Assembly (NCBI RefSeq): GCF_023101765.2
Contig: NC_064218.1
Coordinates: 2,604,001-2,668,000 of the forward strand
Length of the DNA: 64,000 nt
Direction: 5' to 3'
Origin: Spodoptera frugiperda
Taxonomy: Eukaryota > Arthropoda > Insecta > Lepidoptera > Noctuidae
Of the stretch, positions 22,471 to 35,400 are shown one piece after another. The notes beneath the pieces are model-generated. The model saw nothing but the letters and a program-made list of their open reading frames with translations, did not search any database and was not told the origin of the DNA. The position numbers and the translations under genes are program-made. Within the stretch, counting starts at the first letter, position 1, and each line of letters begins with the position of its first letter.

Positions 22471-22804
22471 AAGCAAGAAGAGCATTTAGTTAGATTCTAC
22501 CTATGCATATTTATTAAGTTTAAGTATATTCAATTATGTTTTGATCAAAATGATATAATCTAAACACAATAATATCGGTGACAATGTAATGGCTGTCGTA
22601 GCAACACGGTGTGATGCAAATATATACGGCGTCCGTCAGACGTATCCAGCCCGGGACATATTACCACCTCATCAGGGACAAACATCGATACATTATGCAT
22701 GCTCGGTCTCTCCTGATTTAACAATGTTATTTTAGACTGTAACTCGGTCTCAATATTTTCAGGCATCAAGCTTCAATATTATTTATTTTCTATTTGAAAA
22801 AAAT

Positions 22805-22915
22805 TAAAGGCCGGCAACGCACTTGTATCGCCTCTGGTGTTTCGGGTGTCCATGAGCGGCGGTGATTGCTTACTATCAGGTGATCCGTCTGCTCGTTTAC
22901 CGGCTTATACCATAA
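22805..22915 (+). mobile_element. Family C repeat, 3' fragment
   Basis: It begins AAAGGCCGGCAACGCACTTG, continues with CCTCTGGTGTTTCGGGTGTC and ends TTACTATCAGGTGATCCGTC, the conserved 3' end of family C. Confidence 0.6.
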
Positions 22916-24806
22916 AAACATAGTACCTATATCGTATCGTTAACGCACGCTGTACGCAACAGTACTTTGGTAGAGCGCAACTCTGCGTTTACAAGTCAAG
23001 TCACAATTCTCAATATAAGCAGATATTCCTTTTACTTCCTCCACGTGTAAATATAAAGTATTTAGGTAATCGAACATGCTCATAATATTTCAGATAACAC
23101 AATCACCCAAATACTGAATCGACACCGATTCAATTTTAAGCTCACATTTGCCAATTTAGATCGTCTTGGAGATGAGTGGCATTCGTACATTTGTGCGAAC
23201 AACGTCCACTATTGATCAGTAAGTGGGCCGCATGTATTGCCAGGCAATAAAAAAAAAAGAACAGGTTAATCAGCAGAGTACCAAGTCTTTATTCCATGTC
23301 AAAACAGTTTTAGTAATTGGCAATCATTTGCTATCTGCAGATTGTTATCACGGTGGCTTTATAATAATTAAAGCTACACAACCGAGTACCGTAGCTGCAA
23401 TCCGTTACTTACGGTCCCACTTACATTTCTCTCAAATTCAATACACATACAAAATATAACCGATTGTTTGACAACTTTACTAGTGACAAGAGATAAGTCG
23501 TCGACCTATACCAAAGTCAAATATTTCATTCGTCCGACACCGAGGTGTGCGGACATTATAATTTCAAAATCTAGTGTTTTTGTGGGGCCCGGCGCCGATA
23601 GAATATTTACCACCTATACATAAGAACGACTAACTACAACATTAACAATCTAGAATCTAGTTCTTATATTAGATGTGGTCTATTAAATGCCCGGTAGAGG
23701 TCGTTGGCGAGACGTCGCGTTCCGTGCCGACCTTAAATGCCTCGTCAAGTGTCATTAACTTAAGTGATGCAGAAGGAGAATGCAATTAAAATTGTAGTTT
23801 TCTGATAAAAAAGAGAGGATTTTCTCGACATGCATTCTTAACATAACACATACCGACTGGGCAGCTAATGTAATCACTCACATCTTTTTTAAAAGCTTGA
23901 GCATCATGTGCATTGTTGATGAGTTCATAGACGCCGCGTTTCCCTACCTAATATTGCTAATATCATCCGTATACAATCATCTCTCTATTCACACTAGAGC
24001 TAATTAGTAGTAACGATGAGACTGGTCAACTCAATTCAATGGTGTTGATGACGTAAATTAATAAAAAAATGTAACACGATTTCTTTCTATACATCATCAT
24101 AACTAGAAACTATGACGCAGAGAGTCGCACACTTACCAAAAATAATTAATAATTAACGCATTAAGTACATTAAAAAAAAATGGCGCGGACTTATTTTCTT
24201 AAACAAACAATTTCTCAATTAAGTAAATACACCGTTAATCCCGTCGCCAAATCTTTGTCTCTCGTATCCCGTTACCTGAATACTTGAAAAGACCTCAATT
24301 CTGTTATGGTGGAATGTAAATTGTACAAGAAATCGTGTATTTTATGGGATTACGATGAATGCAAATTCATTCAGATATTCTCATGGCGAGGAAGGGCTGT
24401 GTGGCAAGCTGGTAGTGAACTCGACGCGTGGCGGTCACAAGAGGTCATTCAGTACTTTACCTACTCACAATACAATGACGTAGGTATAGAGTCCCGGTTT
24501 TTATTTTTATACTAGGTATCGGTTGCATCCTTGTATTAATTAAGCATTATATTTATGTACTAGGTACTAAAGTTATAGTGACAATTAATAAGGTTTTAAT
24601 TAAGCTTAGGTATGAGCCATCTGATGGTAAAACCGTCACGTAGGTACATCGGTGTGGACAACCTAACAGGTTACCGGGGCTCCAGCTCAAAGCAGAAGTT
24701 CTAAGTTTCAAGTTCTGGTAAGTTCTAGGTTGAAAGAGTCTGACACTCTCTTTCGCCTCACCCAAGGCAGGAGAAGTCCAAGTATTTAGGATTTTCCCTC
24801 ATTTTC

Positions 24807-24897
24807 CCTCTGGTGTTATTACCAATGGGTATTTTTTGAAAAAAATGTGTTTTTGTAATTTTTGAAAAAAAATACCCATTGCTAATAACACCAGAGG
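24807..24897. repeat. Long hairpin (31-bp arms)
   Basis: The left arm begins CCTCTGGTGTTATTACCAAT and the right arm ends with its inverse, ATTGCTAATAACACCAGAGG, with a single mismatch and an A/T-rich ~30-base loop. No coding content. It adjoins an inverted family B fragment at 24730-24785 (GAGTCTGACACTCTCTTTCG). Confidence 0.75.
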
Positions 24898-25771
24898 TAT
24901 TACTAATTCGTTGCTGATCACAGAGGAAAAAAAGTATGTGGTTCACTATGCATTTTCAATATGTACCTAAGGGAACTACTCATTAGACAGAAGTGTAGCC
25001 TATTGTACCTTTGCGTATAGCTAAAAGTTGTCAGGATAAAATAGCATCTCAATAAATATTGACACTAAAGTTATGCAAATAAAACTAATAATTCCTAGTT
25101 CCTAAATCTAATTAATTATTTAAAATCGTTATTTCATTGACATCTCGTGTTTTTATTGCAATACTAATGCAAGACTGGATAGTATTTACGTCAGACCATA
25201 CACTTTACTTATATTTATAGCTGTCAAGCAGGAAAGAAATTAATATAATCGATGTATATTCATTTCTTTAATTGCTATATTCGCTTTCCGTCTGCAAATT
25301 CACTCGCGTCATAGAATAGGAAATAGTACAGGTAGGCTTTATAAGATTTCTTTCGAGGTCCTTTTACCCTGTGGGAATATCAGGGTATAAAAGAACCTAT
25401 GTCTCTCCCCTAAAAGATACTTTCCAATGGTGAAAGAATTTTTCAAATCGGTCCAGTAGTTTCGGAGCTTATTCAATTCAAATAAACGAACAGACAAAAT
25501 TAGAAGGAAGGTAATAAATTAATTCGGAACTCATTTATACTGCATTATCATAATAATAGCATATTTTCTGATTTTAATTGCACAAGTTACGCGATTGTCT
25601 ATGTAAAATACCTACTTACTGATGTATAATGACCAAAATTAATTAAACATTATAAGCATTGACAAAGTTTTTTTTAGTAAAATACTTTTATTTTGGCTAC
25701 ACCATTAAGTTATTAAGAAAAGGAATGATGAAAAAATAAGCAGCGAAAGAGAATTAATTACTTCCTTAATA

Positions 25772-25985
25772 TAGGTTTTTTTAAGGGAGAAAATCATACA
25801 AAGACTTCATTGGGTGATGCAAGATACCCCTCTTGCATCAGCCAATGAAGTCATTCAGACTTATTGACTAAAAACCACCCCGTCCATACTCCTTCTTCGA
25901 GGAGCCAGAGCCCCGGTAGTCCCCTAGATAATCTAGGGGACTACAATCTAGGCTAGATTGTCCAGAACTCCGAGGACTTAAAGAC
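25772..25985 (+). repeat. Dispersed repeat family B, full-length, with internal hairpins
   Basis: It runs from TTTTTTTAAGGGAGAAAATC through GACTAAAAACCACCCCGTCC and GAGCCCCGGTAGTCC to TCCAGAACTCCGAGGAC. Unlike other copies it has two short perfect inverted repeats: GACTTCATTGG/CCAATGAAGTC around 25802-25853, and the palindrome GTCCCC ... GGGGAC at 25919-25941. Confidence 0.6.
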
Positions 25986-26528
25986 TTAACGTTAACACCA
26001 CAATTTTAAAGCGCACATACCTCAAATAGGTAGCTGTGTCTCTCTAATTGATACAAATGTGCAATTTATTATTACATTATATAATAATACCTTCGCTTAA
26101 ATGTCAATAAGATTTATTGACATTAAACTAATTAATACTAGAAGGTGGAACACTGAAGGTGACCGAGACGATCTTTCTGCTCCTATCCTAGATGACCATA
26201 TCGTGTCGAGGGGCCCGGTTTATTTAAACTTTATATGTCCAACGACCTTAAACATAATTATTACCTAGTTCAAATGGAAAGGAAAAATAATAACAAGTAA
26301 AAAATGACATTAAAATTGTATTGACATTTGAATTACGAGTATGTGCATTTAGATATGGCTGCAGCTGTTTCCGTAAATACTATGAGAGCCTCTTTGAGGG
26401 GGACAATCAATCTATGACTTCTTCCGCCTTTTTTTACGGGACAAGCCCGCCACAACCTCCCATACCGCTGCAACTCCTGTAAGCCAGGATCTACAGTAGA
26501 TATAACCATGAAAACACCGGAAAATTGA

Positions 26529-26660
26529 AGTCCTTCCACCTGGGGTGAGGCGAGAGATAGTGTCAGACTCTTCCTGATTAAGTACCACCCCGTTTTTAGG
26601 TACTCCTGCTTTGAGCCTCGGTAACCCGTTAAATCGTCCGCATCTCCGGAGCATTATAAG
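26529..26660 (+). repeat. Dispersed repeat family B
   Basis: TGGGGTGAGGCGAGAGATAG, TACTCCTGCTTTGAGCC and GTCCGCATCTCCGGAGCA match the family. The overlapping 102-codon - strand open frame is not a gene. Confidence 0.6.
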
Positions 26661-29416
26661 AGCTGTGACTACGAACACTAGTGTTGACGCAACGAGAACG
26701 CAAAATCTCTTTAGAACCAATTACTGGATGTCTCAATTAAAGGCAGTATAAATAAACTTTAACGAAGCAATTAAGTAATGTATAACTTATCACCAACCTA
26801 CCTTACAAACTATAGCTTATGCCAGCGTATTTGCCCGCGTTACGTGCGATAAAAAGTATCCTATCACCCAAGTCAGCTCATACTCTGTCTGTACGCCCAA
26901 ATTTCATCACAATCCATTCAGTAGCTTCAGCGTGATTGATGGACAAACAAACAAACTTTTACATTTATATAGCGTGTATATATTATAGCGTGAAGTGTGA
27001 TACCAAGCTTGCCTTACAGGTTACAATGCATGCCAAAACAATTTCTGGAACACTCTTTTTTTTGTAATTATAATATTTTTTATTGAATCATAAAATACGC
27101 GGACACTTAATTCCGGATTCTTTTATAATGTGGCTACATATTTTTAAAAGTACTTTCGAGATCAATTATTTAATTACATATACGATTACGAATTATGATG
27201 TATTAATTAATCAATCGATTAACCAGTCGAATAAATCGAGTTATCGTGTAGCTATATCGAAATTAAATTAGATATCTCGAAAAAATTTAGTAAATCCGAG
27301 AACATTCTCCATTTTCAATGATAGTACAGACCCTGGAATGTACCATAAATGGGAAACGGCTCGGCTCTTACTTAAGTAGACCTTCATATACCAGAATGCA
27401 CCAAATTATTTGTTGAATTGTACTTTGTACTCACCACCATATTACATGGGACTTACAACATATATTGTGAAAAGTGGGTATACATTGTACAGTGGCATGT
27501 GCACCTCTGCCTACCCCTTCGGGGATTGAAGGCGTGACCATATATATTGTACTTTGTACCTAAGCCAAAGACCAAACCTGAGACCACGTGCTCTAAGCTC
27601 GCTCGCAACCACGAGGCAGTCTATCCGCTAGTAATGTTAAAATTAACATACTTAGGAGTGCCCCCGTCTGCGATTGCGCAATTATATTATAGTTCATTAA
27701 CTTCCGCTGAATTTAATATATTCAACATATAATATATTACTATGTTCAAATATTCGTAGCACGTAACAATATTATTCATTAAATACTTCAAATGTGACGC
27801 GGTTACTACGAAACTGTAAGATGAATCACTGCTACTGCAAAATTTGATTTAATGTGGTGTAATTATTGCATATTTTTTGTGTGTAGTAAGGAGGAAAAAG
27901 ACCGCAGTACCAAAGGACCGCAAAGGACTTTTCTTTTCAGGCTAAAGTAAATCATATTATTTTCCGAAAGACAGCAAAACTAGTTTTAATATTTTCATCT
28001 GTTATTAGTTCTGTATTTTTTTTCAGGTGAGTAAAACGAAATGCCCTCTTACAGGAAGCTGGTGAGGAACGGTTGTCAAGTCTTGCTGTTGCTCTTTCTT
28101 CTTTCTGGGGAAATACGGGTGGGGTTTGAAAATTAAATTACTATTAAGTACGTCAGTTATTCAATGATAAAATATTAGACACATGTTTTTTATTTGCCAT
28201 ATAAGATAACAATACTTAGGTAAAACGAATCAAAGTTTAGGAGTGGGAGAAAAAGTCATTTCTACGTATTTGTTTCCGTAAGAAAATATAAGTATCTAAT
28301 ATTTTAAAATAATCTACCTACCAGAAAAATTAGTCATCTACGCTACTCTTGTGAAATAAGTAACCGCTAAAATAAAAATGCACTTTGAAACAATTTCAAC
28401 TAGCCAGTTCAATTCCGAGCGATGTCCTCGGAATAACTTTGGGATGGCACGTGCGATGCTATCAAGTTTAAGACACGTACAGATCGGCACGACTGCCTGA
28501 CTTTTTATTTTATTCAAATTGATAACAATAGACCTAACAGTCATACTACCAAAAATAGCCTGTATCGATCTAGTCTAGTCTCAATTCTTAGTGCCATCCA
28601 CTATACACTAACAATAAAAAAGGTGATCTTGTATAATGTACAATAGAAAGTACCTATCTTCTTCGTAAGATCACGTTAACGGTAAGACACATGCTACCCA
28701 ATAGTAAGGTTATTTGATGGAATCAGACGCATACGCAAACCTCATTAGTATTTCGCTAAAAATAAAAATAAAATGCATAAAAGGACGTAGCTCGTAAAGC
28801 CCTTTAGGCAAACACGGAGATGTTACCACGTGTAGGAATGACAAATCAGCCAGTTTTTAAAATAAAACTGCACACAAATCACTTTACTTCACAGAGATGA
28901 ACAATGCATGCCTATTATCACGTACGCACAAATTTTAATGTGCTTGAGACAAAAATTCGTTTTCGGCGATTCGTTTGTGATTCGAAGAACCATTTTTTGC
29001 TTTATTTCAAAACAAGAGAAGTTGAATGGGAATGCCGCATATTAGGTAGAAGTTTCGCTTTAATAAGAGAGCTTTCGGGCACCCTGCGATACGGTTAGGT
29101 GTAAAGCTCAGTGGCGTGGCGCCCCAGTTCCGAGTTGAGGGGCGGCGCGAAGGCACAACTAACGCAGCACCGCGCTACCGCACGCGACTGTACTTTATCG
29201 CTCTTATTTATCGGAGCAAAAAAGTTCGCAATATTATCAAACTTCTTTCTGATTATTTACTTTTTTCGAACAAACTTTTTAAATAAAAAAAAAAAACTAT
29301 AATTTAAATTACGAATTGAGATATTTTGTTTTTCTTTTTTTTCGTGATTTATATTTTCGTTAGGTGATGTGTGATTTTAGTTGATTCTACATGTTTTTAA
29401 TTAAGTTGTTATTAAA

Positions 29417-32400
29417 ATGTATTACAAAAAGTTTGAACGCTACATAGCATTATGTTTGCTAAAACAAATAACTTTGACACTGTATGTGAGTGGAAAACCG
29501 ACGGGTGGTGAAAACAGTAAAATATTTACGGACTTTCAGTTAAACGATTTGGCGCTAGACGTGTGCACACAATTGGAATTTTTCGTAAATGTGGTAAGAC
29601 ATATTTTTTTAATAATTTTCAATTTTAAAGTTACCCCTTGGTTACATTTATTTATAAAAAGAGTAAAGTTAACCTTTTAAAACAGGAAGAAATAAAGATT
29701 TTTCCAATTTCTTCCTTCAACGAAGAAACTAAAAAAAATATATCTCATGGCGGAAAAATATTCTAAAACCATTTAGGAAATTCACAAAAAAAAATTAAAG
29801 CACAATCAGTAAAATTGTCGCACTGTTAAGATCGCGGTACAATCATAAATGAAAAAATATTGAGATGTCGGAGAAACTCGTATGACTCCTTATCAGTAGA
29901 TAACAAGTGGGCGTATCATTTAATACGTCCATGCATCTTATTACATCAAAACAATATTACGTAAAGTATTAATGGACCTACCTCTACTCGCAAACAAATT
30001 AAATCATAGAACTCAAGTTGTAATATAAAGAATCACTGCACTAATACCTTTTTTAAAATTGTTGTCATGAAAAGTGCTATTTTTGTAGCAAACAAAATAT
30101 TTCCAAAAAATCAGAACTTTAATTCAGTAATTTATTAACACTACAATTAAAAACAAGTACAAATAAGTAATTGATCTAATTAAAACTGAGTTCATTAACT
30201 TTATCAGACAACACAATATAGATACAAAAAAAAAATATCACGTGAAGCAATTTCTCACCATCTTTTTAAAAGACAAATTAACACTCTCTTAATACTTAAT
30301 TAGTAGTTAATTGTAATTGTAAGTGTGGAGATTACTATATCGATGTATGTGACAAAAGAAGTGCATAACATAAACATATTCATTGATAATATTGGAACAG
30401 CTCATATAGGGTAAAGGTGATAGTTATCTGCGATCACTCCCAGACAGATACCGGCTACGTTTCGACCGATACCAGCAATCAATAGGCCGAAAATGTTAAC
30501 TGCAGTTACTGCGAATAATATAAAACAACTGTATAGGTATTGGTAATATACAGGATGCTGTTACTATACCCCTAATAAATAATTTGAATGCCTGGAACCA
30601 TAACACTGGAGTAGATTCCAAATAAAGAAATTACATTTCAAGAACTAAACAAAGAATTTTGATTAGTAGCATATGCACGGATGGGAATGGATGGGATTTG
30701 CAAAAAGAGGATAGTCAACCTCTTCTGAACTTGAAGATTTTTTACCTTTGCTTGGTTTGAAGAAGGCAGAAGAAGGGTGTGGAAGCGGGAAAACCGCCAC
30801 TTTATTTACGTCACTATTTGAGAAAAGTCAGAATTCGTTTGTCTTTACAGCGTGTTTCAAGAATATCGATAGCTCAAAATTTTCTGTTGAAAATCTCCAA
30901 AAACAATTCTTTATTCGGTTGGACCTTTTGCCAAAACTTGAAAGTTATACAGAATATTTCCTAACCGCTAAGTAATGAAGAAATGTTTGCATGATAAACT
31001 AGAAGATTGGAGCTGAATTTAAATATAAGGAGTAAACGTATTAGTCCAAACAAGAACTTTTACAAGGCACCTTAAAGTTTGTATAACTACTATAATCAAT
31101 AATTCTCTTTAGATCATTTCCATCCTGTATAATAGTGCTTATCGTATAGCACTCTGTCGGCATTGACACTGAAAGATTTGAACTTGAATGTTCTGTTTTG
31201 TCACAACTCACTATCAAATCAATTGACGGTAGCAATGACGCAAATTGTAATACAGGCATCAAGGTGTGTGTGATACTACGAGATTCTGAATTGATATTAT
31301 CAGCACTCTTTCAAAGATAAATCGTATTTTACCATCTGATTGCTTTTAGTGACTATTTTTACCTAATCTTGCTGGAAACGTTGATTGGGTTTTCCTATTG
31401 GGAATTTCTTTGTTGATTTTATCTTCTGAAAAAAGATTGTCTTAAAATGGAATACTGCATTCATGACGTATCAAAACCTGTGTAATATTATGTTATTGCA
31501 AGAACTCTCTAATCATTTTTATACAAATCTGATTGAATTGATAAAAATTGTCCTCAATAACAGCTGTTTAGAAGAAAAGGACTGGTTGACACCAAAAATC
31601 CTGCTTTAAGTAGACATCCTCCGCCCCCTTCATTAATTACCAGTAACTATTAAGACCAGGTTTATTCCCTAGATTACAATCCAGTCAAAGACACGTCCAG
31701 CAGTGGATCACCTGAATAAAATGAAGAACATCATTTGAGTTCAGTAGCTTAGTCCAGTTATACCCAAAACTGGGGATTGTGGGCGACTTCTCTTGTTTCT
31801 GTCTCGGAAATAGTTCAGAATGCAATTGAATGCATAACTTGCATTCCTGCAGGTGGAAGTGGAAGTCATTAAAACTAAAATTAATATTGTCGCATAATGT
31901 ACAGAACTAAGCGAAAGGTATGAATGGGAACACGAAACGAACACTTTAGTGAACATCACAGTACCTACTACGCAGATGATAAGACCTGGAAATTATAAAC
32001 CATATATACGTGACAGATATTACATTAAACTACGTCAATTAATCATCACACTTATCATCGCGTACCTCAGCAATAAGATATACCATCAAAAACATTCTGT
32101 AAAAAAGTCCAAGTCTCGCACCTTATCAGTTTTTCTACCGTAAAAAGTTGTGAGATCCATGTAATACCAAGTCGGGTTATTTTATTTAGTCCCTACTTAA
32201 GGAACCTTCTGTCTCAAGTTATTATGTAAATTGTTACCATATCAATATTACATTGATTTTACGTTTTAAATAAAATAGATCGACTTGGCCATCGCACGTA
32301 ATCATGCAATGGACCATCGTGATTTGTGATCATGAAATAAACAAGGTATACTAATGTTTTCCCAGATAGTTAAGTAAATCCTACTAGAGTACTTAAAATA

Positions 32401-35400
32401 CATCATGTACCAGGTCTGACGTGGCATCGAACGTGTGCCGTAGGTAAATGATCTACATAGCGTCGCTTCGGTGTGACCTGTATGAATAACTACTATTTCA
32501 ACGATTGAAAATGCAACTAACGTTGTACTTTCTCTGTACTTTGTCTTTGTTGGAGAAATTTACGCACGCTGTATATCGATAACTGTAGGAATTGTGTGTG
32601 ATGGATACGTTTACCCAATTTATGTATGAACTATATGTTACTTATACACCTGGTCCTGTAGGGGTAGTTCATACTATAGAACGCTAACAGGTATCAATTC
32701 TTACATAAAATAGACACTTTTATTTTCAACGGTTCCAAAGCGTTCTTGCCCCTATATCATGGCTAGCCATTTTTCGAAAAAATCTCCAATGATACCAGAA
32801 TTTAGTAGCGAAAAATTTGGTAATTAAGATAGACTTTTTCAGACTTTCAGACGTGAACTATGGTCTAATTAGTTATAATTAGAATCTCGTATAATACCCT
32901 CAGGTTCGCCGTTCTGTGGTATTTCTGTGTGTTTGTTGACAAACTGTGCATCGCTGCAATGATTCAACCGCGCATATTGGAACGTGTCGCTTTACGTCCC
33001 AAACACTTCCACTTTCATACCTTGTTCTATTAAAAGAGACCTTAAAAACGTTAAAATAGGACATATATTTGTAATTCCCTCGTAAATAACCGTGCCCGGA
33101 AGTTTGCTAGACGCTTGAATTCGTAAAATAATCCTTTAATGCGTGTTGATTTCTTCAGCGCTTTATGTAAAGGTTATAAAAACTGATAAATTGTTGATTC
33201 ACTTTATTTTTTATCCGTCTGGTCTAGGCACTCCACATTTTTTATTTGTTGTCTGAAAGAATAGCAAGTATCCTTTGTAGCATAGTACTTTTCCATTATA
33301 TTCGATAATTTTTTGTCCATTAGGTAGATTCCATTAAGTTCCACCGAATTAACTAAATTACTGCTTACTATTGATAGTTGAATTTCGTACAATAATTTGT
33401 ATTAACTCGAGAATATAAAAAGATCACAATTCGCACCCAAATCGAACATCGTGAATCGTGGTTGTTTTACTTGAAGCTTGAAAAGAGGTCGTTTACCCAG
33501 CAGAGCTAGTAAACGCCAGACGTTTTTTGGTTTTTAAATTTGATCGATTTTTCTTTTTGTTTCAGACAGTAAACAGGTGCATGGAAAACTACTGGGGTTA
33601 GTATCAGTATCTTCGTATTTGAATTAATAATCTTAGCATAAAACAAAACTCGGAGTTTATAAGCGCAACTGACAGAAATTGACCTTATTCGTAAAAAATA
33701 TTATAACGGGTTTCCAACTTCACAGTTCTCAATAAAAGCACTAAGATCGATACACTATACTTTGGGGAATTTTAGAGCTCTGATGGCAAGCGAACGCCAA
33801 TATATAAACACACTTGCATACATCAGACGTATCACAAATACGTTGCGGATACTTATAGTCACACAAATAACAGTGAATAGCGGACTTAATGCCTTAAGGC
33901 ATTGTCTGACAGTCAACAATAGGGAATGCCGAGCAGAGAAATGTATCGGATGGCGCAAAGCCAGAACACAATCTCAAAAACACAGATTGTACTTATTTAA
34001 TTTTTATGGAATTCACGCCTTTAATCCCCGAAGGGGGAGACAAACAAACAGACGTTTCACCTGATGATAAGCGCCGCCCTTGGCCACCCGCAACATCAGA
34101 GGAGACACAGATCTAGTTAGTTAGTTAGTTAGTCAGTTATAAATACTAATTACATATGTGTCGTCTTTTATCCTAGCTCCAGAACAAAGTATGCCACAGT
34201 TATCTCCACACGTCAGGATACGATGTTGGAGGAACAAGAGCATCTGGTTCCAGATAAAGCCTTCAGAAAACTTCCAGCTTGTGGCGTTAGTGCCACATCC
34301 TAACAATGACGATTATTTTGTAAGTATTTAACTTTTATAACGTTTTTAATACTACATCGACATCTATGACAATTGATTGGCCGCAAAAAGCTTTAAACAG
34401 AGAGGAGTGGAAGGAGGGTAGGGAGGCCTTTACCCTGCAGTGGGACGATCATGGCTGAAATCTAAATCTAACTTTTAATAAGTACTCATCCGCTCTGTAT
34501 CGTCCGGTTTGGTACGATGTTTTCGTTATTTCTCCCATTTTCAGTTGGATGATTCGAAATCCAAAATTGAGCACACCTCCTCATAACAATAGAGACGATG
34601 AAAAAGTTAACTATCAATCAATCAGTGCAGTTTAGAGAATCCTTGTATGTAATGATAATGTGACGAAAAATCATTTGTGATATGTGCCTAATAAATCATC
34701 TTCTGCATAGTATTGAGGGCGCTCTGATTGGCCGGCGCGAATGAACAAACCAATAAGAGCGCCGAACGCGCACTCGTTTCGATCTCGTTGAACGTAAAAC
34801 AAACTCGTACTAAGGTTACCGTATAATAGTATAGTACATAAATAACATTTACGAAGGGATATTTCACACATGACATCATTGATCACCTTATGGGACCCTG
34901 ATGTACCTGTTTACTATGGCCGTGAAGCATTTATTATATTTGCTAATGTGCTATTTGTAGTTACTTCGAAGTACAAGTTGCAGAGTTCAGTCCCACCTGT
35001 TGCGTGATCTGATTAGTCTAGCCATTGTCTCTCCAGTACCGTTGCGCACGATTTTTCCCGAAATCGTTTATCTATGCCTACTTCTATATATACAGTATGG
35101 AGATCACTCATACTACATCTACAGAAGCATTACTAATACAACTAAATAATCCAACTGTATGAACAGCTCCATGTACCTTGATCACAGAAGAGCTGTAATG
35201 TTGTAGGTTGTCTAGAAATGTTACAGACATGTGGCGCGGCAGTCGCAATGCCGTGTTTGTAAAGAGTGTTCAAATTAGCTCAAAGAGAAAAATGCACTTT
35301 TTGGCTTACCTACTGGGCCTATTTCGCTAATTTTTCGTATATTGCCAGTCAAGATGATAACAAATATGTGGTTTAATTAAGTCATAAGAGGTTTCCCCAT

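Larger units (their letters stand above)
17903..29416. other. Repeat-rich intergenic region without a supported gene
   Basis: I found no gene in these ~11.5 kb. The open frames are short, lack recognisable domains, and mostly overlap dispersed repeats. Contents include a TIR-ended element at 18139-19484 with an internal minisatellite, family B repeats near 18807, 19929, 22376, 25772 and 26529, family C fragments near 20215 and 22805, a long hairpin at 24807-24897, a family D fragment (inverted) near 27416-27540, and widespread AT-rich unique sequence. The last ~320 bases before 29417 (GC-rich around 29105-29190, with TCAGT at 29108) may hold the promoter and 5' UTR of the receptor kinase gene. 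Confidence 0.6.

Noticed and set aside
22560..22769. 69-codon - strand open frame with DEVVICPGLDTSDG
   Set aside because: No homology recognised, no initiation or splice context, and it adjoins dispersed repeats.
26412..26720. 102-codon - strand open frame
   Set aside because: It overlaps a family B interspersed repeat.
34114..34140. TTAG/GTTA microsatellite
   Set aside because: A short simple repeat of no special note; TTAGG telomeric repeats were considered, but the unit is TTAG.
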